Source: Melampsora larici-populina 98AG31
Lineage: Eukaryota > Basidiomycota > Pucciniomycetes > Pucciniales > Melampsoraceae
Direction: 5' to 3'
Assembly: GCF_000204055.1 (NCBI RefSeq)
Contig: NW_006768784.1
Coordinates: forward strand, 456,614-520,613
Length of the DNA: 64,000 nucleotides
The translations under genes and the position numbers were made by a program. The notes below the pieces were generated by a model, which saw nothing but the letters and a program-made list of their open reading frames with translations, was not told where the DNA came from and did not search any database. Below, piece by piece: positions 43,072 to 54,320 of this stretch. The first letter of the stretch is position 1; every line of letters begins with the position of its first letter.

Positions 43072-44335
43072 GCTTGAGCCAACTGTCGCATCAATGCTCC
43101 CTCGGCTGGTGTACAATTGTTGATGATCTATGATATATGAATCACCCATACGCTAATGTCATGCGCCCTTCGACCTACATGTCGCGTTAACCGCACAAGC
43201 TGGCAAAGGTCCTGATTCGTCCTCTTGCCAATGTGTCCCGCGCCCAACGTTCCCATCGTGTTTAAATTCCGAAAGAGACTGATGTTGACCATTTACCCAC
43301 CAAGTGCAAGAGAGCCGCCAATGATAAGTGGAAAGATAATACTTGAACTCAATATACGCTCTATAGCTTACAATACAACTGTTATGCCAAACACAATGCC
43401 ATTGTTTCCGCATGCCTATGAGTTCGACAGGTTTTGCCACTGAGATCGTTTATCTGGTCTGTTTGAATTAGTGAGCAGTTCTTAGCTCCCATCGCAAGCA
43501 GACGTCCAATCATCACGGTATGTACTGCAAGTCGACGTGGAAAACAGCCATTGAGGCTTCAACCTGACGTTGGAGTTACAATGCCTCTGCTTGGAGCGGG
43601 TTACCTCCTCTCAACAGTTTGCGTCCTTTGCGATGCGAAAAGTGGTTAATGACTGTTAGGCCTCGGCTGGGACCGGAGGCGCTACTGGCCAAGTGTTTGA
43701 ATGATTGAGCTGATTTGATCTTCGCTGCAAAGACCGACTCGCTGTGCAAACGGTCAATCCGGTCAATTGGATAGAAGCAGAGATATATGCGGGATAAAAT
43801 GTACCTTGCAACAAGCCTGAAGACAAGGGTATTGCACGCACGCGGCAGCCAGAAATCAGACTTGTGATGATAGCATTTGATTTTGTCGTTGTCTGAGCTG
43901 ACTTGACAAAGTCCCTTCCCGAGACTGAAGTCTAACTTCCCTCCAAAAACTTGGTTTTGAATCAGGTGAGGAGAAGGTATTCCTTGTAATCGAAGGAAGT
44001 ATCTCCTTGGAAAAAAATGGCTTTTGATGTGCTATGCACTTGACCATTGCTGAGCTTATAGCATGGTATGATTTCATTCATGATATCACGGAGCCTTGTG
44101 CCAGAATTCCGGTATCAGACATCGGATACTTGTCAATTTCATATCTTATATCCTAATTCTATTGAGCAGTCTTCATCACTTTTCAAAAAGACGTGGAACA
44201 AAGACCGTCACCCAAGACAATTCAGAAGAAGATTTGAGTAGATCGAATGTTTAAACAAGTTGCCATTGTAGTTTAGCCTACGCAAAGATAATTGGAAAAC
44301 TATAACACAAGTTGGATCATGGTATTTTAGATTCC
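43072..44335. other. Intergenic region between two convergent genes
   Basis: It holds the 3' flanks of the ubiquitin-S27a gene and of the minus-strand secreted-protein gene. Short open frames at 43159-43443 and 43656-44077 have no motifs. No RNA gene, repeat or promoter could be supported. Confidence 0.5.
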
Positions 44336-45285
44336 TTATCCTCCTTGATCGAAAACTTGCTTTGTCAAAGTAGCGTTACAAGCCATACACGCGTCACCCT
44401 GTCCTGACATTGTTGACATAAGGAAGGGTGAATAATAGGTACCAGGTTTCGGAACATGATCTGGATCCGTAAGTTGCTATACATACAGAAATATTGTTGG
44501 AAGATCAGTTGAGCGTTGAGCCATTATCAAATCAAATGTGAGTTCGAACGTACCACACCCTCTGGTAATACATAATTGTCGCAATTTGGGGAACCATCAT
44601 ACCCCTTGCCGGCGAACTTCGCGTCATAGCCGGAATTCATTTCGGGCTGAGTCAACTTCGGCGGCAGAATGTTACCCTGTTCGCTGTAAGGTAGAAAGAT
44701 TGGTTGATAAGTGTTAAAGATATCAAGATATGAAATCGAATGTCTTCAAAGATACATACTCATGAAGACCTGCCAGTGGCTTTTCTTCGCCATCAAGTGG
44801 ATAGACCTTTCGAAAAGACGTCGATTGAGTCCGGTTGAACAAGTCATGACACTTCAGATGAATGTTTGAGTAGACTTACTACACAAGTACGGCAAATGGC
44901 ACATGGTGGGTAACTCGGATCATACAGGAACGCGATAGCACTGTTCGAAATCGGTTTGATAAATCATGTTGATCAGTAAGCAGAGGTCTCAAAACCGAAC
45001 ACATTGAAATCAGGATAATGGAAGACATTGGTTTTAGGAAATGATGACTGACTCATAGCAGTCAGCCGCAAATCCTGATAGACGAAGTGTGGTGGTAATA
45101 AAGCAGGTCATCATCCCTGGTAATACTGGGGCTTGCCTCTTCTCATGTTTCCTTTTTACAAAAGAAGTCGAGCCGGGATCTTTTTCGAATCCGGAGGATC
45201 GCGCAGACAATGTGTCATGGTTGTTGGGTTCACCAAAGATGACAAGGACTTGCGAAAGGATGATAATTGCTACGATGGTTTTCAT
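44336..45285 (-). CDS. Secreted cysteine-rich protein with a Kex2-type propeptide
   Basis: Five exons (45285-45053, 44940-44880, 44806-44760, 44683-44554, 44476-44336) join in frame for 203 residues. It starts MKTIVAIIILSQVLVIFGEP, a clear signal peptide with cleavage expected near residue 18. A spacer ends in RKHEKR (residues 45-50) followed by QAPVLPG, so Kex2 cleavage after KR50 is likely. The mature part has eight cysteines, clustered as YPPCAICRTC near residue 95 and DACMACN near residue 186, with GYDAKFAGKGYDGSPNCDNY between. Paired CxxC motifs suggest disulfides or metal binding. I do not recognise a family. Leader, propeptide and cysteine spacing fit a rust or smut secreted effector or wall protein. 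A TATA box lies about 50 bp upstream. Confidence 0.8.
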
Positions 45286-45334
45286 ATTTAGAGATAAGGA
45301 ATATAGATCATTATTTTGGAACGGAGGAACAGGA

Positions 45335-45342
45335 ATTTATAG
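45335..45342 (-). promoter_or_regulatory. TATA box of the secreted-protein gene
   Basis: On the minus strand CCTATAAATTCC lies about 50 bp upstream of the ATG at 45285, a usual place for a fungal TATA element. The upstream region is short: the copia insertion begins at 45456, 170 bp from the ATG, and may affect expression. Confidence 0.5.
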
Positions 45343-45402
45343 GATGGGGATCTAAAATAAACCAGAGGGTAAAAGCAACAGCACGCAAGCCGAAGCCGAG
45401 GG

Positions 45403-45448
45403 CTTTCAGAAATGTCCATTTTCAATTCAGTTGAGACGTTTCTGAAAG
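45403..45448. repeat. Short inverted repeat shared with another locus
   Basis: CTTTCAGAAATGTC and GACGTTTCTGAAAG form a 14-bp hairpin (one mismatch) around CATTTTCAATTCAGTTGA. A closely similar sequence, with the same TTCAGT core and TTTCTGAGACG-like end, occurs at 51763-51804. The piece lies just left of the copia target duplication and may be part of an older repeat that copia entered. Confidence 0.5.
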
Positions 45449-45455
45449 GTGTTAT

Positions 45456-45703
45456 TATAACAGATAGGTCGACCGGCGAGGATTAGCTCTCGTCCAAGGT
45501 ATCAGCTCCACAATAGATGATGATGTAATTACCTATAACAGATAGGTCGACCGGCGAGGATTAGCTCTCGTCCAAGGTATCAGCTCCACAATAGATGATG
45601 ATGTGGAAGCCGATGCCGAGGAGTCGAGACTATATCTACTCTAGCCTGTACACCGCACGTGACCTGCTGTGGCGCAGTCGTGTACCTACAACTGTCTACA
45701 ACA
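45456..45703 (-). repeat. 3' LTR of the copia element
   Basis: It contains a 78-bp unit (starting TATAACAGATAGGTCGACC) in tandem, copies starting at 45456 and 45534; the second runs into unique sequence. In coding orientation the LTR begins TGTTGTAG and ends TGTTATA, so it closes with TA and not the usual CA; the target duplication fixes these ends. Confidence 0.92.
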
Positions 45704-45906
45704 CCCCCCCCACGACAAGCCACAGACTACCCCTTCACAAAATAAAGAAAACAAAGAACAGTGAAAAAAAATATGAGACTCTCCCAATGACACACATCAA
45801 CTTATCAAAATGAACCAAAGAGAGAAAAAACAGTAATAAAGAAAAAAATCCTCCACATTCCCTTCCAAAATAAGAAAAAAACAGAAACCACAAATAAAAA
45901 ATAAAT

Positions 45907-48900
45907 CTATCTCAGACTCAGATTCCTCCTCCCTAGTTCAAAAGGTTGTGGGCCAAGAGCTTTCGTTAGAATGTCTGCCTTTTGATTTTTCGTATCTATC
46001 CAGTGCAGCGTTACTGTGCCTTTAAATAGTTGCTCGTTGACGTAGTAGAACTCTCGGTCTGTGTGTCGGGTTCTTTTGTTTGAAGAGTTGTCTTTTGAGA
46101 CATGTATTGCCGACGTGTTATCACAGAACAAGCTCACAGGACCCATCGCACCAACCACATCACTAACCAGATTTCTCAACCACACTGCCTCCCTTGCTGC
46201 TGTACCTAACGCCATATACTCCGCATGACACGTTGAAGTTGCGACGCACCCTTGACGCTTCGAGGTCCATGCCAAAGGACATCCGAGGAAAAACGTCACG
46301 AATCCATGAACGGATCTCGAGTATTCGCCTCCCCAGTTTGCGTCGACGTAGGTGTGTAAGCCGGTTTTGACTTCGTTCTTTAATGGATTGAGTATTAATT
46401 TGATGCATCCGTTGGTCTTCAGATATCTTAATACGCCTTGAATGGCATCCCAGTGTTGTCTGGTTGGTCGTGCAGAGAATCTAGCTAGAAAGTTAGTTGC
46501 GTAAGTTAGGTCAGGCCTCGTAGCTATCGCTAAGTAATTTAGACACCCAATGACTGATAGGTAAGTGGTCTTCTCAATTTGTTCCTCTTCTTCGGTGGGT
46601 GAAGTTGGAAGATTCGATGAGTTGAGAGGTGTACTTAGTTTACCAGGTACTTCTAGAAATTCTTCAATAATTTTGTTTGTTAAACCGGCTTGTGATAATT
46701 CAAAACTTCCATCATCTAATCTGTTGATATCAATACCAATAATACAGTCCAACTTCTCTGACCATCTAATCTTCAAATCCTTCATCAAAGCTTCTCCGAT
46801 CTCTCTCAGCAACTCAACACTACTCCCTGTCACCACCCCGTCATCAACGTGAACCCACACAATGCAAATCTCCTCCCCTCGTTTACAAACATAGAGTGAT
46901 TGATCAAATTGACTCGGCTTAAAACCCAACTTCACTAATATCTTCTCAAAGTGCTTCCACCAACATCTTGCCCCTTGTTTCGTTCCGTACAACGCTTTTA
47001 CAGCCTCTAAGATCTTGTTAGCTTTCCTTGCTGCATCCATGCACCCCGGAGGAAGTTTGAAATAGATTTTGTTCGTGATGTCACTGTGTAAGTAGGCTGC
47101 CGTAACGTCAAAAGAATGAACCTCCCATCCCATTCTTGCCGCTAAGGTTAAAATGAAACGTAGTGATGCGACACACGCTGTAGGTGCAAATGTTTCGTCG
47201 TAGTCAATACCCTCTCGTTGATTAAAACCTTGCGCCACCAATCTTGCTTTGAATTTGATTGGTTTCCCCGTTTGATCTAATTGTTTGAATTTAAAAACCC
47301 ACTTGAGGCCTAGCACATTCACGTTCTCCGGTCTGTCTATCACCTTCCAAACCCCCATCTCTTCCATGGCTGTCAGTTCAACATCAATAGCATTCTTCCA
47401 TTCATCAGCATGAGTATCTTTCATCGCGGCGTTATAGCTTTTAGGTTCTTTCATACACGCTGATAGATTGATTTGAGAAGTCATTCCTTCAGACTGAGCA
47501 TCCTCCTCTTGAACTGTACGTTCTCCACTGAAGTCACCTAGCGTAAGCGCGTTGACGATGAACTCGAGACTTCCTTTTTTCGGTGGATTGTTCAGGATTT
47601 TGTTGAGAGAGTCGGAATTTGTTGCTTTTGGTGATTCGACAGCTGTATGAACGAATTTGTCTTCGTACGGGAATTCTGCTATGCCAGTCTTGAGTAGGAC
47701 TTTCGACGCAGGATCATAGAAAAGCCAGCCTTTGCCTCCATCAACATACCCTATCATTACGCATCTACGACCTCGGTCGTCCAATTTGCCATTACGTTGA
47801 GCTTCGTGTCGGTGGATAAAGGCTGTCGATCCAAAAGTGCGTATGATGTCGAGTTGTGGTTTACGCCCAAAGAACATCTCGTAAGGTGTTTTATCTCCTG
47901 TAAGGGTGTTGGGTGTTCAATTGTGGAGGTAGCACGCTGTCAGATATGCGAAGGACCAAAAAGTTTGTGGGAGATGTGATGCCGCCAGCATCGTTCGTCC
48001 CATTTCACTTATCGTTCGATTTAGACATTCTGCAACTCCGTTCTGCTCTGGTTCGTATGGATTAGAATGTTCATGAACGATACCTTTGCCTTTGAGCCAG
48101 TTGCTGAAGGTAGTCTTGATGTACTCCCCCCCGCCGTCAGTTCGAACATGCTTCACTTTTAATCCGGTTTCGCGTTCCCAACGGTTGATTACGCGCGTGA
48201 AAGCTTCCGGTACGTCAGACTTGTGTTTGAGGATTACAATGTCGGAGAATGTTGTCGCAACGTCTCTGAATGTCACGGTGAAACGATTACCGTTCACATC
48301 CTCTGGAAACGGTCCCATCACGTCGGAGACGATGACATCCAGTAGTCCGAGTTCCTGCTCAGAACGGCCCAACTTACGTTGTCGAGTGCTCTTACAGGTC
48401 AAGCAGTCTTCACATGTGAATGAAGATGCGGGAATGGATTTGGGAAGACCAAGACCGAGTTGACCATGACATAATTGTCGAATTCTCTTCATGCTAACGT
48501 GACCAAAGCGTCTGTGCCACAGATAAGCAATGTCTACATCCTTCTCAGCATTCATGACGTTCACTCTTCCTATCTTCTCAGGTTCTTTCTCATCACAAAT
48601 CAAGGTTTTCATTGCATTTATCAACCATTTTCTGTCTGCATATTTTGCTACAATTGACTTTCCGTTCAAGAATCTGATGATCATGTCCTTCCCCCAGAAC
48701 CATAACTTTGCACCCTGCTCCACTAACGCTGCCTGTGAGATCAATGTGTTTGTAGCTTGTGGGCTATAATACACGTCCGTGATTTCGTAATTTGAACCAT
48801 CTGATGTCTTCACTCGTAACGATCCTTGTCCTACTATGCAAGCGTTATCTCCATGAGCGGCTGTGTTCAACTTGATTGGGGAAGACAGCTTCTCATAGTT

Positions 48901-50508
48901 GATTAGGGATGACAGGTCGTTGCTCACATGATGAGTAGCGCCGCTGTCCAACAGATATTCTTTGTTGGTCTCGTCAGGTGAGTTACCTTCAGCGCTCCAT
49001 GCAACGGTCGATGCTGAGATTTGAGAAGGTCCGGATGGTGGTGTTGAAGGAACTTCCAGGTGAGCTTGGTGTGCTGTTACGTTTGGTGCTCCATGGGTGG
49101 CTGATCCGTAAACGGCTTTTCTCGTGTACGTCACTCCATTCGAACATTTGACCCAATCATTGAAATGCGGCGCCGTCCTAGCTTGGAAGCGTTGAAACGA
49201 CGGACAATTGCTCTTGCCGTGACCGAAAGTCGCACAATGGAAGCACTGCCATATTCCTTTGTGTACTTCTTTGCAAGCTGATCTCGGTGGGACGATGGGT
49301 GAGGCAACTGTCGCATCTCTGGCTTTCGTGTCTGGAAACATGGGGGGTGGGGGTGGCGCTCCGTGCAAACGTTGTTGTTTACATTTGGAAGATGGGTATG
49401 ATGAAGACGTATAAGAAGAATTGGAAGGCATGGGGTAAGATGATCTCGGCTTATTCCGTTTAGAGGTATTCAATTTCTGGAATGAGGAAGCTAGGGCTTG
49501 TACGTTCATCTTGTTTTCGTTCACGGTTTTGCGGGTGGTGATCACATTTTGAATAGTCGATCTGATTTCGGAAGACGTGAATGATGATTTGTCTGTTCGA
49601 TAGCGTGCGTCGAGGATCGCGTTGACTACGTCCATACCGTATTCACCCGTCGTAGGTGAGCATAGTTGGTAAACCATACCCTTCACGATATCCTCGTCCC
49701 ATTTAAAACCAACTGATTTAAGTTTGTCGAAGTTGGTGTTTACTTCGTTTACAAAAGTCATAAGATCAGTCGTTGCAGGATTGAATTGTCGTAACATCAA
49801 TTTTCTGAAGATAACATATTGAGCGGTTCTTCCTCCTTGATGAAAAAGTTCCTCTAAGGTATGTAAGGCATCGTGAGAGAGGGTCTTCTTATAAATCAAA
49901 TCTTGCAGTTCCTCCGCGATGGTTGAGTTGATGACTCGTCCGGCACACTTATCGATGGCCATCTCCACTGGGTTGTCCTGATCGACTTTTGATGAGTCCC
50001 AGTAACTGGATACACCGGTCATGTCGAAAATGGCACGTTCGGTTCTGAGTTTCCAGCGGGCGAGATTGGTACCGTCGAGTGATAAGTGCTTGATGTTACC
50101 CACAAATTTGTGAACATCATCGTGCTTCTTGGTGAGTTCTTTAATTCTTTCGGATAGCAATTCTGACATGTCTGGAGATGAATCTCTTGATTGAAATAAG
50201 GTATCTCTACGTTTACGACTAATGAAACTGATGGTTTTATCCGCAGACTCGGAGTCGTACTCTTCGTCGGCAGGTAGGTGAGGTGGTATTTGTATAAAGG
50301 ATTTTGGATCAAGAGGTGCTTGTGGGAAACTTGCTGGAGTGTTCTGTCTCGTGTTAACGGTGGCTTCGCTTTCTACGGTTTGGGATCGAGTACAATTATC
50401 GTTTGCGTTTACGTTTTCGGTTTCGTTTTGGTTGCGATTTTCTGATTGGGCACGAGATCGAGATCGAGTGGATACTGAGCTTTTGGGTGGACTTCTGGCT
50501 AACGGCAT
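45907..50508 (-). pseudogene. Copia Gag-Pol polyprotein with one in-frame TGA
   Basis: The frame from MPLARSPPKSSVSTRSRSRA (50508) runs to 45907, broken only by TGA at 47919-47917, about 1533 codons in all. Gag ends in a zinc knuckle, CFHCATFGHGKSNC. Protease: YLLDSGATHHVSND. Integrase: HRRFGHVSMKRIRQLCHG, CEDCLTCKSTR, then SDVMGPFP, VRTDGGGEY and PEQNGVAECLNRTI. After the stop the frame goes on as TPNTLTGDKTPYEMFFGRKP, so the TGA replaces what was probably an Arg in LHN(R)TP between integrase and RT. RT: YDETFAPTACVASLRF, YLHSDI, HVDDGVVTG. RNase H: CHAEYMALG, DNTSAIHVS, ADILTKALGP. All catalytic residues look intact. Without readthrough no RT is made, so this copy probably depends on others. 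Confidence 0.95.
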
Positions 50509-50618
50509 GTGAATTAAAAAACGATGCTGAGTGGCGGCTCAGGCTTATACGGTGAGTGCTTCTGTTACTGAAAGACTATGATTTCAAGTACGATCGTATG
50601 GTAACGCAGCTCATAACC

Positions 50619-50866
50619 TATAACAGATAGGTCGACCGGCGAGGATTAGCTCTCGTCCAAGGTATCAGCTCCACAATAGATGATGATGTAATTACCTATA
50701 ACAGATAGGTCGACCAGCGAGGATTAGCTCTCGTCCAAGGTATCAGCTCCACAATAGATGATGATGTGGAAGCCGATGCCGAGGAGTCGAGACTATATCT
50801 ACTCTAGCCTGTACACCGCACGTGACCTGCTGTGGCGCAGTCGTGTACCTACAACTGTCTACAACA
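50619..50866 (-). repeat. 5' LTR of the copia element
   Basis: Same length as the 3' LTR and the same tandem 78-bp unit at its left end, with one base changed in the second unit. In coding orientation transcription should start here. The internal side (50509-50618) is the short leader to the Gag ATG. Confidence 0.92.
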
Positions 50867-51002
50867 GTTATACTATCCTTAAGCAACAATGTCCCACACT
50901 GCGACTCGCACCTCGAAGACTGATAATTCTAGTTTTATACCCATGTCAAGAATTAGATTGCGCGGGAAAGGAAACTGATTGTACGGTGTTCCACTAAACT
51001 CA

Positions 51003-51490
51003 TCTAAGTCCCACGCTGACTCTCGCACGCTTCGAGCGCAGCGAGGGACTTATGACTCCCAAGCACATTTTCGCATGTGAGGTGAATCCGGCGCATAATG
51101 TACATATTTTTTTTTTGAGGATTGTGCTCCCCTCCACAAATGAAAGCTCTTCAAAGTTTGAGGTTTCAGAGAGATATAAAGGATCTCAGCAGTTACACAG
51201 CGGTCTACATGTGGCATGTATCTCTCAAGCACCAAACTTTGCAGTCATTTTTTGGTGGAGGGGAGTATGTACATTCCTCGGGAAAAAAAATATGTACATT
51301 ATGCGCCGGAGTCAGGCGCACAACTTTTTATTTTGGACCATCTCCGAATCCTCGGTGTGGAAAACGGTAAAAGCGTTCAAAGGACGCTCCCTGCAAAATC
51401 CAAAACCTTGAGCAATGAGTTTGTACGAGTTTGGCATAAGTCCCTCGCTCGACGCCTTGCCAGGATGCGCGAGCGCGGGACTTTGTTAAG
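51003..51490. repeat. Nested foldback repeat (MITE-like)
   Basis: Outer arms AAGTCCCACGCT...GCGAGGGACTTATG at 51006-51053 recur inverted and imperfect at 51436-51486 (CATAAGTCCCTCGCT...GCGCGGGACTTTG). Inner arms are exact over 19 bp: CCGGCGCATAATGTACATA at 51088-51106 and its reverse complement at 51291-51309. Each is followed by an A/T run and GTGGAGGGGAG-type sequence. No coding capacity. Fragments with the same AAGTCC/GAGGGACTT ends occur near 15218-15272 and 21814. Confidence 0.75.
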
Positions 51491-51954
51491 TTTAGGGAAA
51501 TGAAACTTGGCAGGGAAAAACTTCACTCCTTATAAAGCTTTTTCACCTATTGTGAAATTTCTTGGTCCAAAGAAATTTTTTCTTTGCCTAATTGAGACGC
51601 TTTGATCTATCGAAAAAAAAACAAGGAAATTGAGGAACTATTCCTCTGCGGCCTCTTGAAATTTCTGCTTTTTGCAAAATTTCAGATGGAGACTGTAGCA
51701 GACTGTACACCAGGGGGTAAATCCTGGTAAATTGCACTGCACAATTACGGTTTTTGGAGCCGTTCAGAAACGTGTCACTTTTAATTCAGTCGACACATTT
51801 CTGAGACGTTTTCAAAGATTCCGTCACAAAGGCAGTTCCCACCACTGCACAATGCGGTGGAAGAAAACCGGAGCTGAGCGGTCTCATCACAGTTCTTGCA
51901 ACGATCTGTGGGACGTTCTGGAACGGTTCTCTTCTTTGAAGGCAAGTGCCAAAA

Positions 51955-52037
51955 ATGGCGGAGACCAAGCAGACTTGAACCCCTGCCCCACCAAAAGAGA
52001 TCTGGCCGTAGACCATGCTCCTACACCACTGCCACCC
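51955..52037 (-). repeat. tRNA-derived sequence with pol III A and B boxes
   Basis: On the minus strand TGGCAGTGGTGTAGG (52034-52020) resembles an A box and GGTTCAAGTCT (51981-51971) a B box, with about 40 bp between. The acceptor arms pair only partly and the T stem has a mismatch, so it is a tRNA pseudogene or SINE head and not a working tRNA. Confidence 0.35.
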
Positions 52038-52261
52038 CGGGCAAACAGATGACGTTACATACGTAGCGTTGCCCCAACACCTCGGGCCCGCGTGTGAAGC
52101 GTCAGATGTTACATATGCTGGAATTTGACGGGGTCGGCTGTCATTATGTAGCGTCAACTACCCTTCTTGGCGTCAGCTACCTTCACCTATCCAGCCTACC
52201 CATCATCAGCGTCACCAACCGTTGCACTCATTCCCTGTCATCATCAACTATATTTTTCATC

Positions 52262-53520
52262 ATGTTAGATTCATTGGTTCACTGCACTTGCACCCAGTGT
52301 AACAAACAAATCTGTACGGATGATAATGGTAAACCAGTTCCTGGCCAAATGGTTCATCCCAGAACTCGACGAAGACATCTCAATAATCATCAGGAAGACC
52401 TTGAAACCAAAATAATGTCAAACTTGATTGAACAATTTGCTGCAAAAATGAAGGTTCCCACTGAACACGAGCCAGAATACTCTTTGTCTGAATCATCAGA
52501 CACAGTCGAGCCATCTGGAGCCACAACTGAACTAGTCTGTAAGTATTCATGTGCCTCATTCTCTCATCCTTTGCATAGCTGACAAACATCAAATAACTTT
52601 CACTTGTAGACCTTGTAACTTTTTTCATCGCTTGGCTCTACTTGGCTTGTAGTATGACTCGTGCCAATTTTTGTGTGGCGCGAGATTACCTTGTCCGGAT
52701 CATTGACTTGACCTCTCAAACTCGGCTCACCAAAGACTGGATTGGCTCTATACCAAAAGACGTGCAAACAATCACCAAGCGGTTGGATCTTGAGGCCTCA
52801 ATCAAGCATTTTGTCTGCTGCCCTACGTGCTTTTCATTATACGACATCGAGACGGCGCCTACAGAATGTGGATATTGAGAGCTAAGCACCTGCGACCCAT
52901 GCCAAACGGACCTATTCATCTCACACCAAATCCCTGAACTACTATCAATAATCCCTAAACATCAAAAGCCGCGAAGTTCTGGAAATAATCACAAAACAAG
53001 GACGCCTGTGTCAACTTTTGTGCTGCAAGACTTTCAGCAATGGTTAACTTGGTTTCTATCCCAAGTCAATGTTGAAGATGCTATTGACAAATGGGATGAA
53101 AAATGTAAATCAGAGTCGAATGGTGTCTTGGATTATGTTCAATCACAAGTGTGGACCGCTCTATATCCCGGAATCAAAACATCATCGTCCAAAGATAGCT
53201 TGTCTCATGTATTACAATTGGGGTTCTTGCTGTTCGTGGATTGGTTCAACCCTCTGGGGAACAAGATTTCAGGACAACAAGCATCAATTGGGATCTTCGC
53301 GCTTCACTGCTTAAATCTGCCACCTCAAGATCGTCATCATATCAGGTTCACTTATCTTGCTGCAGTCGTCCCTGCTCCAGGCCAACCGGACATGACTACA
53401 ACAACTCATGTACTTGCCCCACTCATTGACCAACTACTCCAACTTGAACATGGAGTCATAATAAAGGGTTCAAGGGCTTACCAAAGGCATCACTGCGCTG
53501 CGTAAAGTACAAATCATGAT
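52262..53520 (+). pseudogene. Tnp2-type transposase, N-terminal part only, with in-frame TGA
   Basis: Exon 1 starts MLDSLVHCTCTQCNKQICTD and ends at GTAAGT (52541); an acceptor at about 52609 restores frame. The sequence continues with IPKDVQTITKRLDLEASIKH, FVCCPTCFSLYD, then TGA at 52876-52878, then CDPCQTDLF, QDFQQWLTWFLSQV, LLFVDWFNPLGNKISGQQAS and LNLPPQDRHHIRFTYLAAVV. These segments, including the CxxC pairs and VDWFNP.GNKISG, are typical of Tnp2/Plavaka transposases in basidiomycetes. Homology ends near 53505, before the catalytic half, so the gene is truncated at about 400 of some 1000 residues. The TGA replaces a sense codon in an otherwise aligned region. Confidence 0.8.
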
Positions 53521-53569
53521 CCCCAAGTGATTCCACAATGTGAACGAACATATCTCAATTCATACAAAA

Positions 53570-53830
53570 TCAACGGCAAAACAGGCCTTCGCCATAGACA
53601 GGTGTTGGGCCAAAGTAATCATTCATTAATCTAGCATGGCCTGCCTGAGGATGACGGTCTAAGTTAGGAGAACAGCCGGGGAGAGAGCCTCCCGGCCCTT
53701 GGGATTCCTCTAATGACATGATCAAGTTCAGCATATCAGAGTTAAAGGTGGACAGCAAAGACATGGCTTGAGCACGGAGTGAGGCAGCAACCTGGTATTG
53801 AGCAATGAAATCTACCAAGGGGATGGTCAT
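53570..53830 (-). pseudogene. Harbinger (HARBI1-like) nuclease, N-terminal fragment
   Basis: The frame starts MTIPLVDFIAQYQ and reads PGGSLPGCSPNLDRHPQAGH then ARLMNDYFGPTPVYGEGLF, which is the conserved opening of fungal and plant PIF/Harbinger nucleases (RGGS.PGR.PN..R....RL..DYF....Y....FRRRFRM). It breaks off at the FRRRFRM position, so no catalytic part remains. It lies tail-to-tail with the truncated Tnp2 piece; one of the two probably inserted into or recombined with the other. Confidence 0.65.
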
Positions 53831-54023
53831 GGTGAAGTGGAAAAAGAATTGATATGAGTGTAAATATGTATATACAAAACTATTGGACTGGGTCTTGAAG
53901 ATGAAAGTGTAATGACTACAGGGAAGGGATGCAATGGAGAGTGTTTGTGGCAGAAGGGCAGAGGGCGAAAGGGCAGGTTATAAGTAAATCAATACCTCAA
54001 ACATTGTGAACAGCACCTCTATT

Positions 54024-54236
54024 ATCGGGTGATGTTAAACTTGTTGTATGTGTGATTGAGCGATGTGAACCAAGTTAAATCCGCGGTAATCGTGATCATC
54101 ACTGGTCTTATTGGGCAAAGTAAACCTTGTGCTTATGGAATTGAAGGGAAACACGGGGAACCGCGGTCACCGTGAACAAAACAGCTGTGGTCGGGTGATG
54201 TTAACCTTGTGCTCTGTGTGATTGAGCAATCTGATG
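54024..54236. repeat. Direct repeat pair upstream of the Harbinger fragment
   Basis: TCGGGTGATGTTAA, then CTTGT and TGTGTGATTGAGC, occurs at about 54024-54062 and again at 54191-54230. ACCGCGGT sequences precede the second copy and follow the first, so the unit is about 165 bp. It may be a subterminal repeat of a DNA transposon. Confidence 0.5.
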
Positions 54237-54292
54237 GTGTGGTCAATTGATCACATATCCAAGGTTTTGGAGGGAGGGGGTTTGATCACATA

Positions 54293-54320
54293 GTACGTAG
54301 GTGAGTGCTCACCTACGTAC
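54293..54320. repeat. Perfect 13-bp palindrome
   Basis: GTACGTAGGTGAG and CTCACCTACGTAC are exact reverse complements separated by TG. It lies inside the TIR element, about 460 bp left of the Harbinger fragment's start. It could be a cruciform, a transposon end, or a transcriptional stop hairpin. Confidence 0.7.

Larger units (their letters stand above)
45456..50866 (-). mobile_element. Ty1/copia LTR retrotransposon, nearly intact
   Basis: Two 248-bp LTRs flank a minus-strand gag-pol. GTTAT is duplicated at 45451-45455 and 50867-50871. The LTRs differ by one base seen (CCGGCGAGG against CCAGCGAGG), so the insertion is young. A run of eight to nine C residues after the left LTR is the polypurine tract on the coding strand. 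Next to the 5' LTR (50600-50618) the coding strand reads GGTTATGAGCTGCGTTACC, a plausible primer site. A single TGA interrupts pol. Confidence 0.95.
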
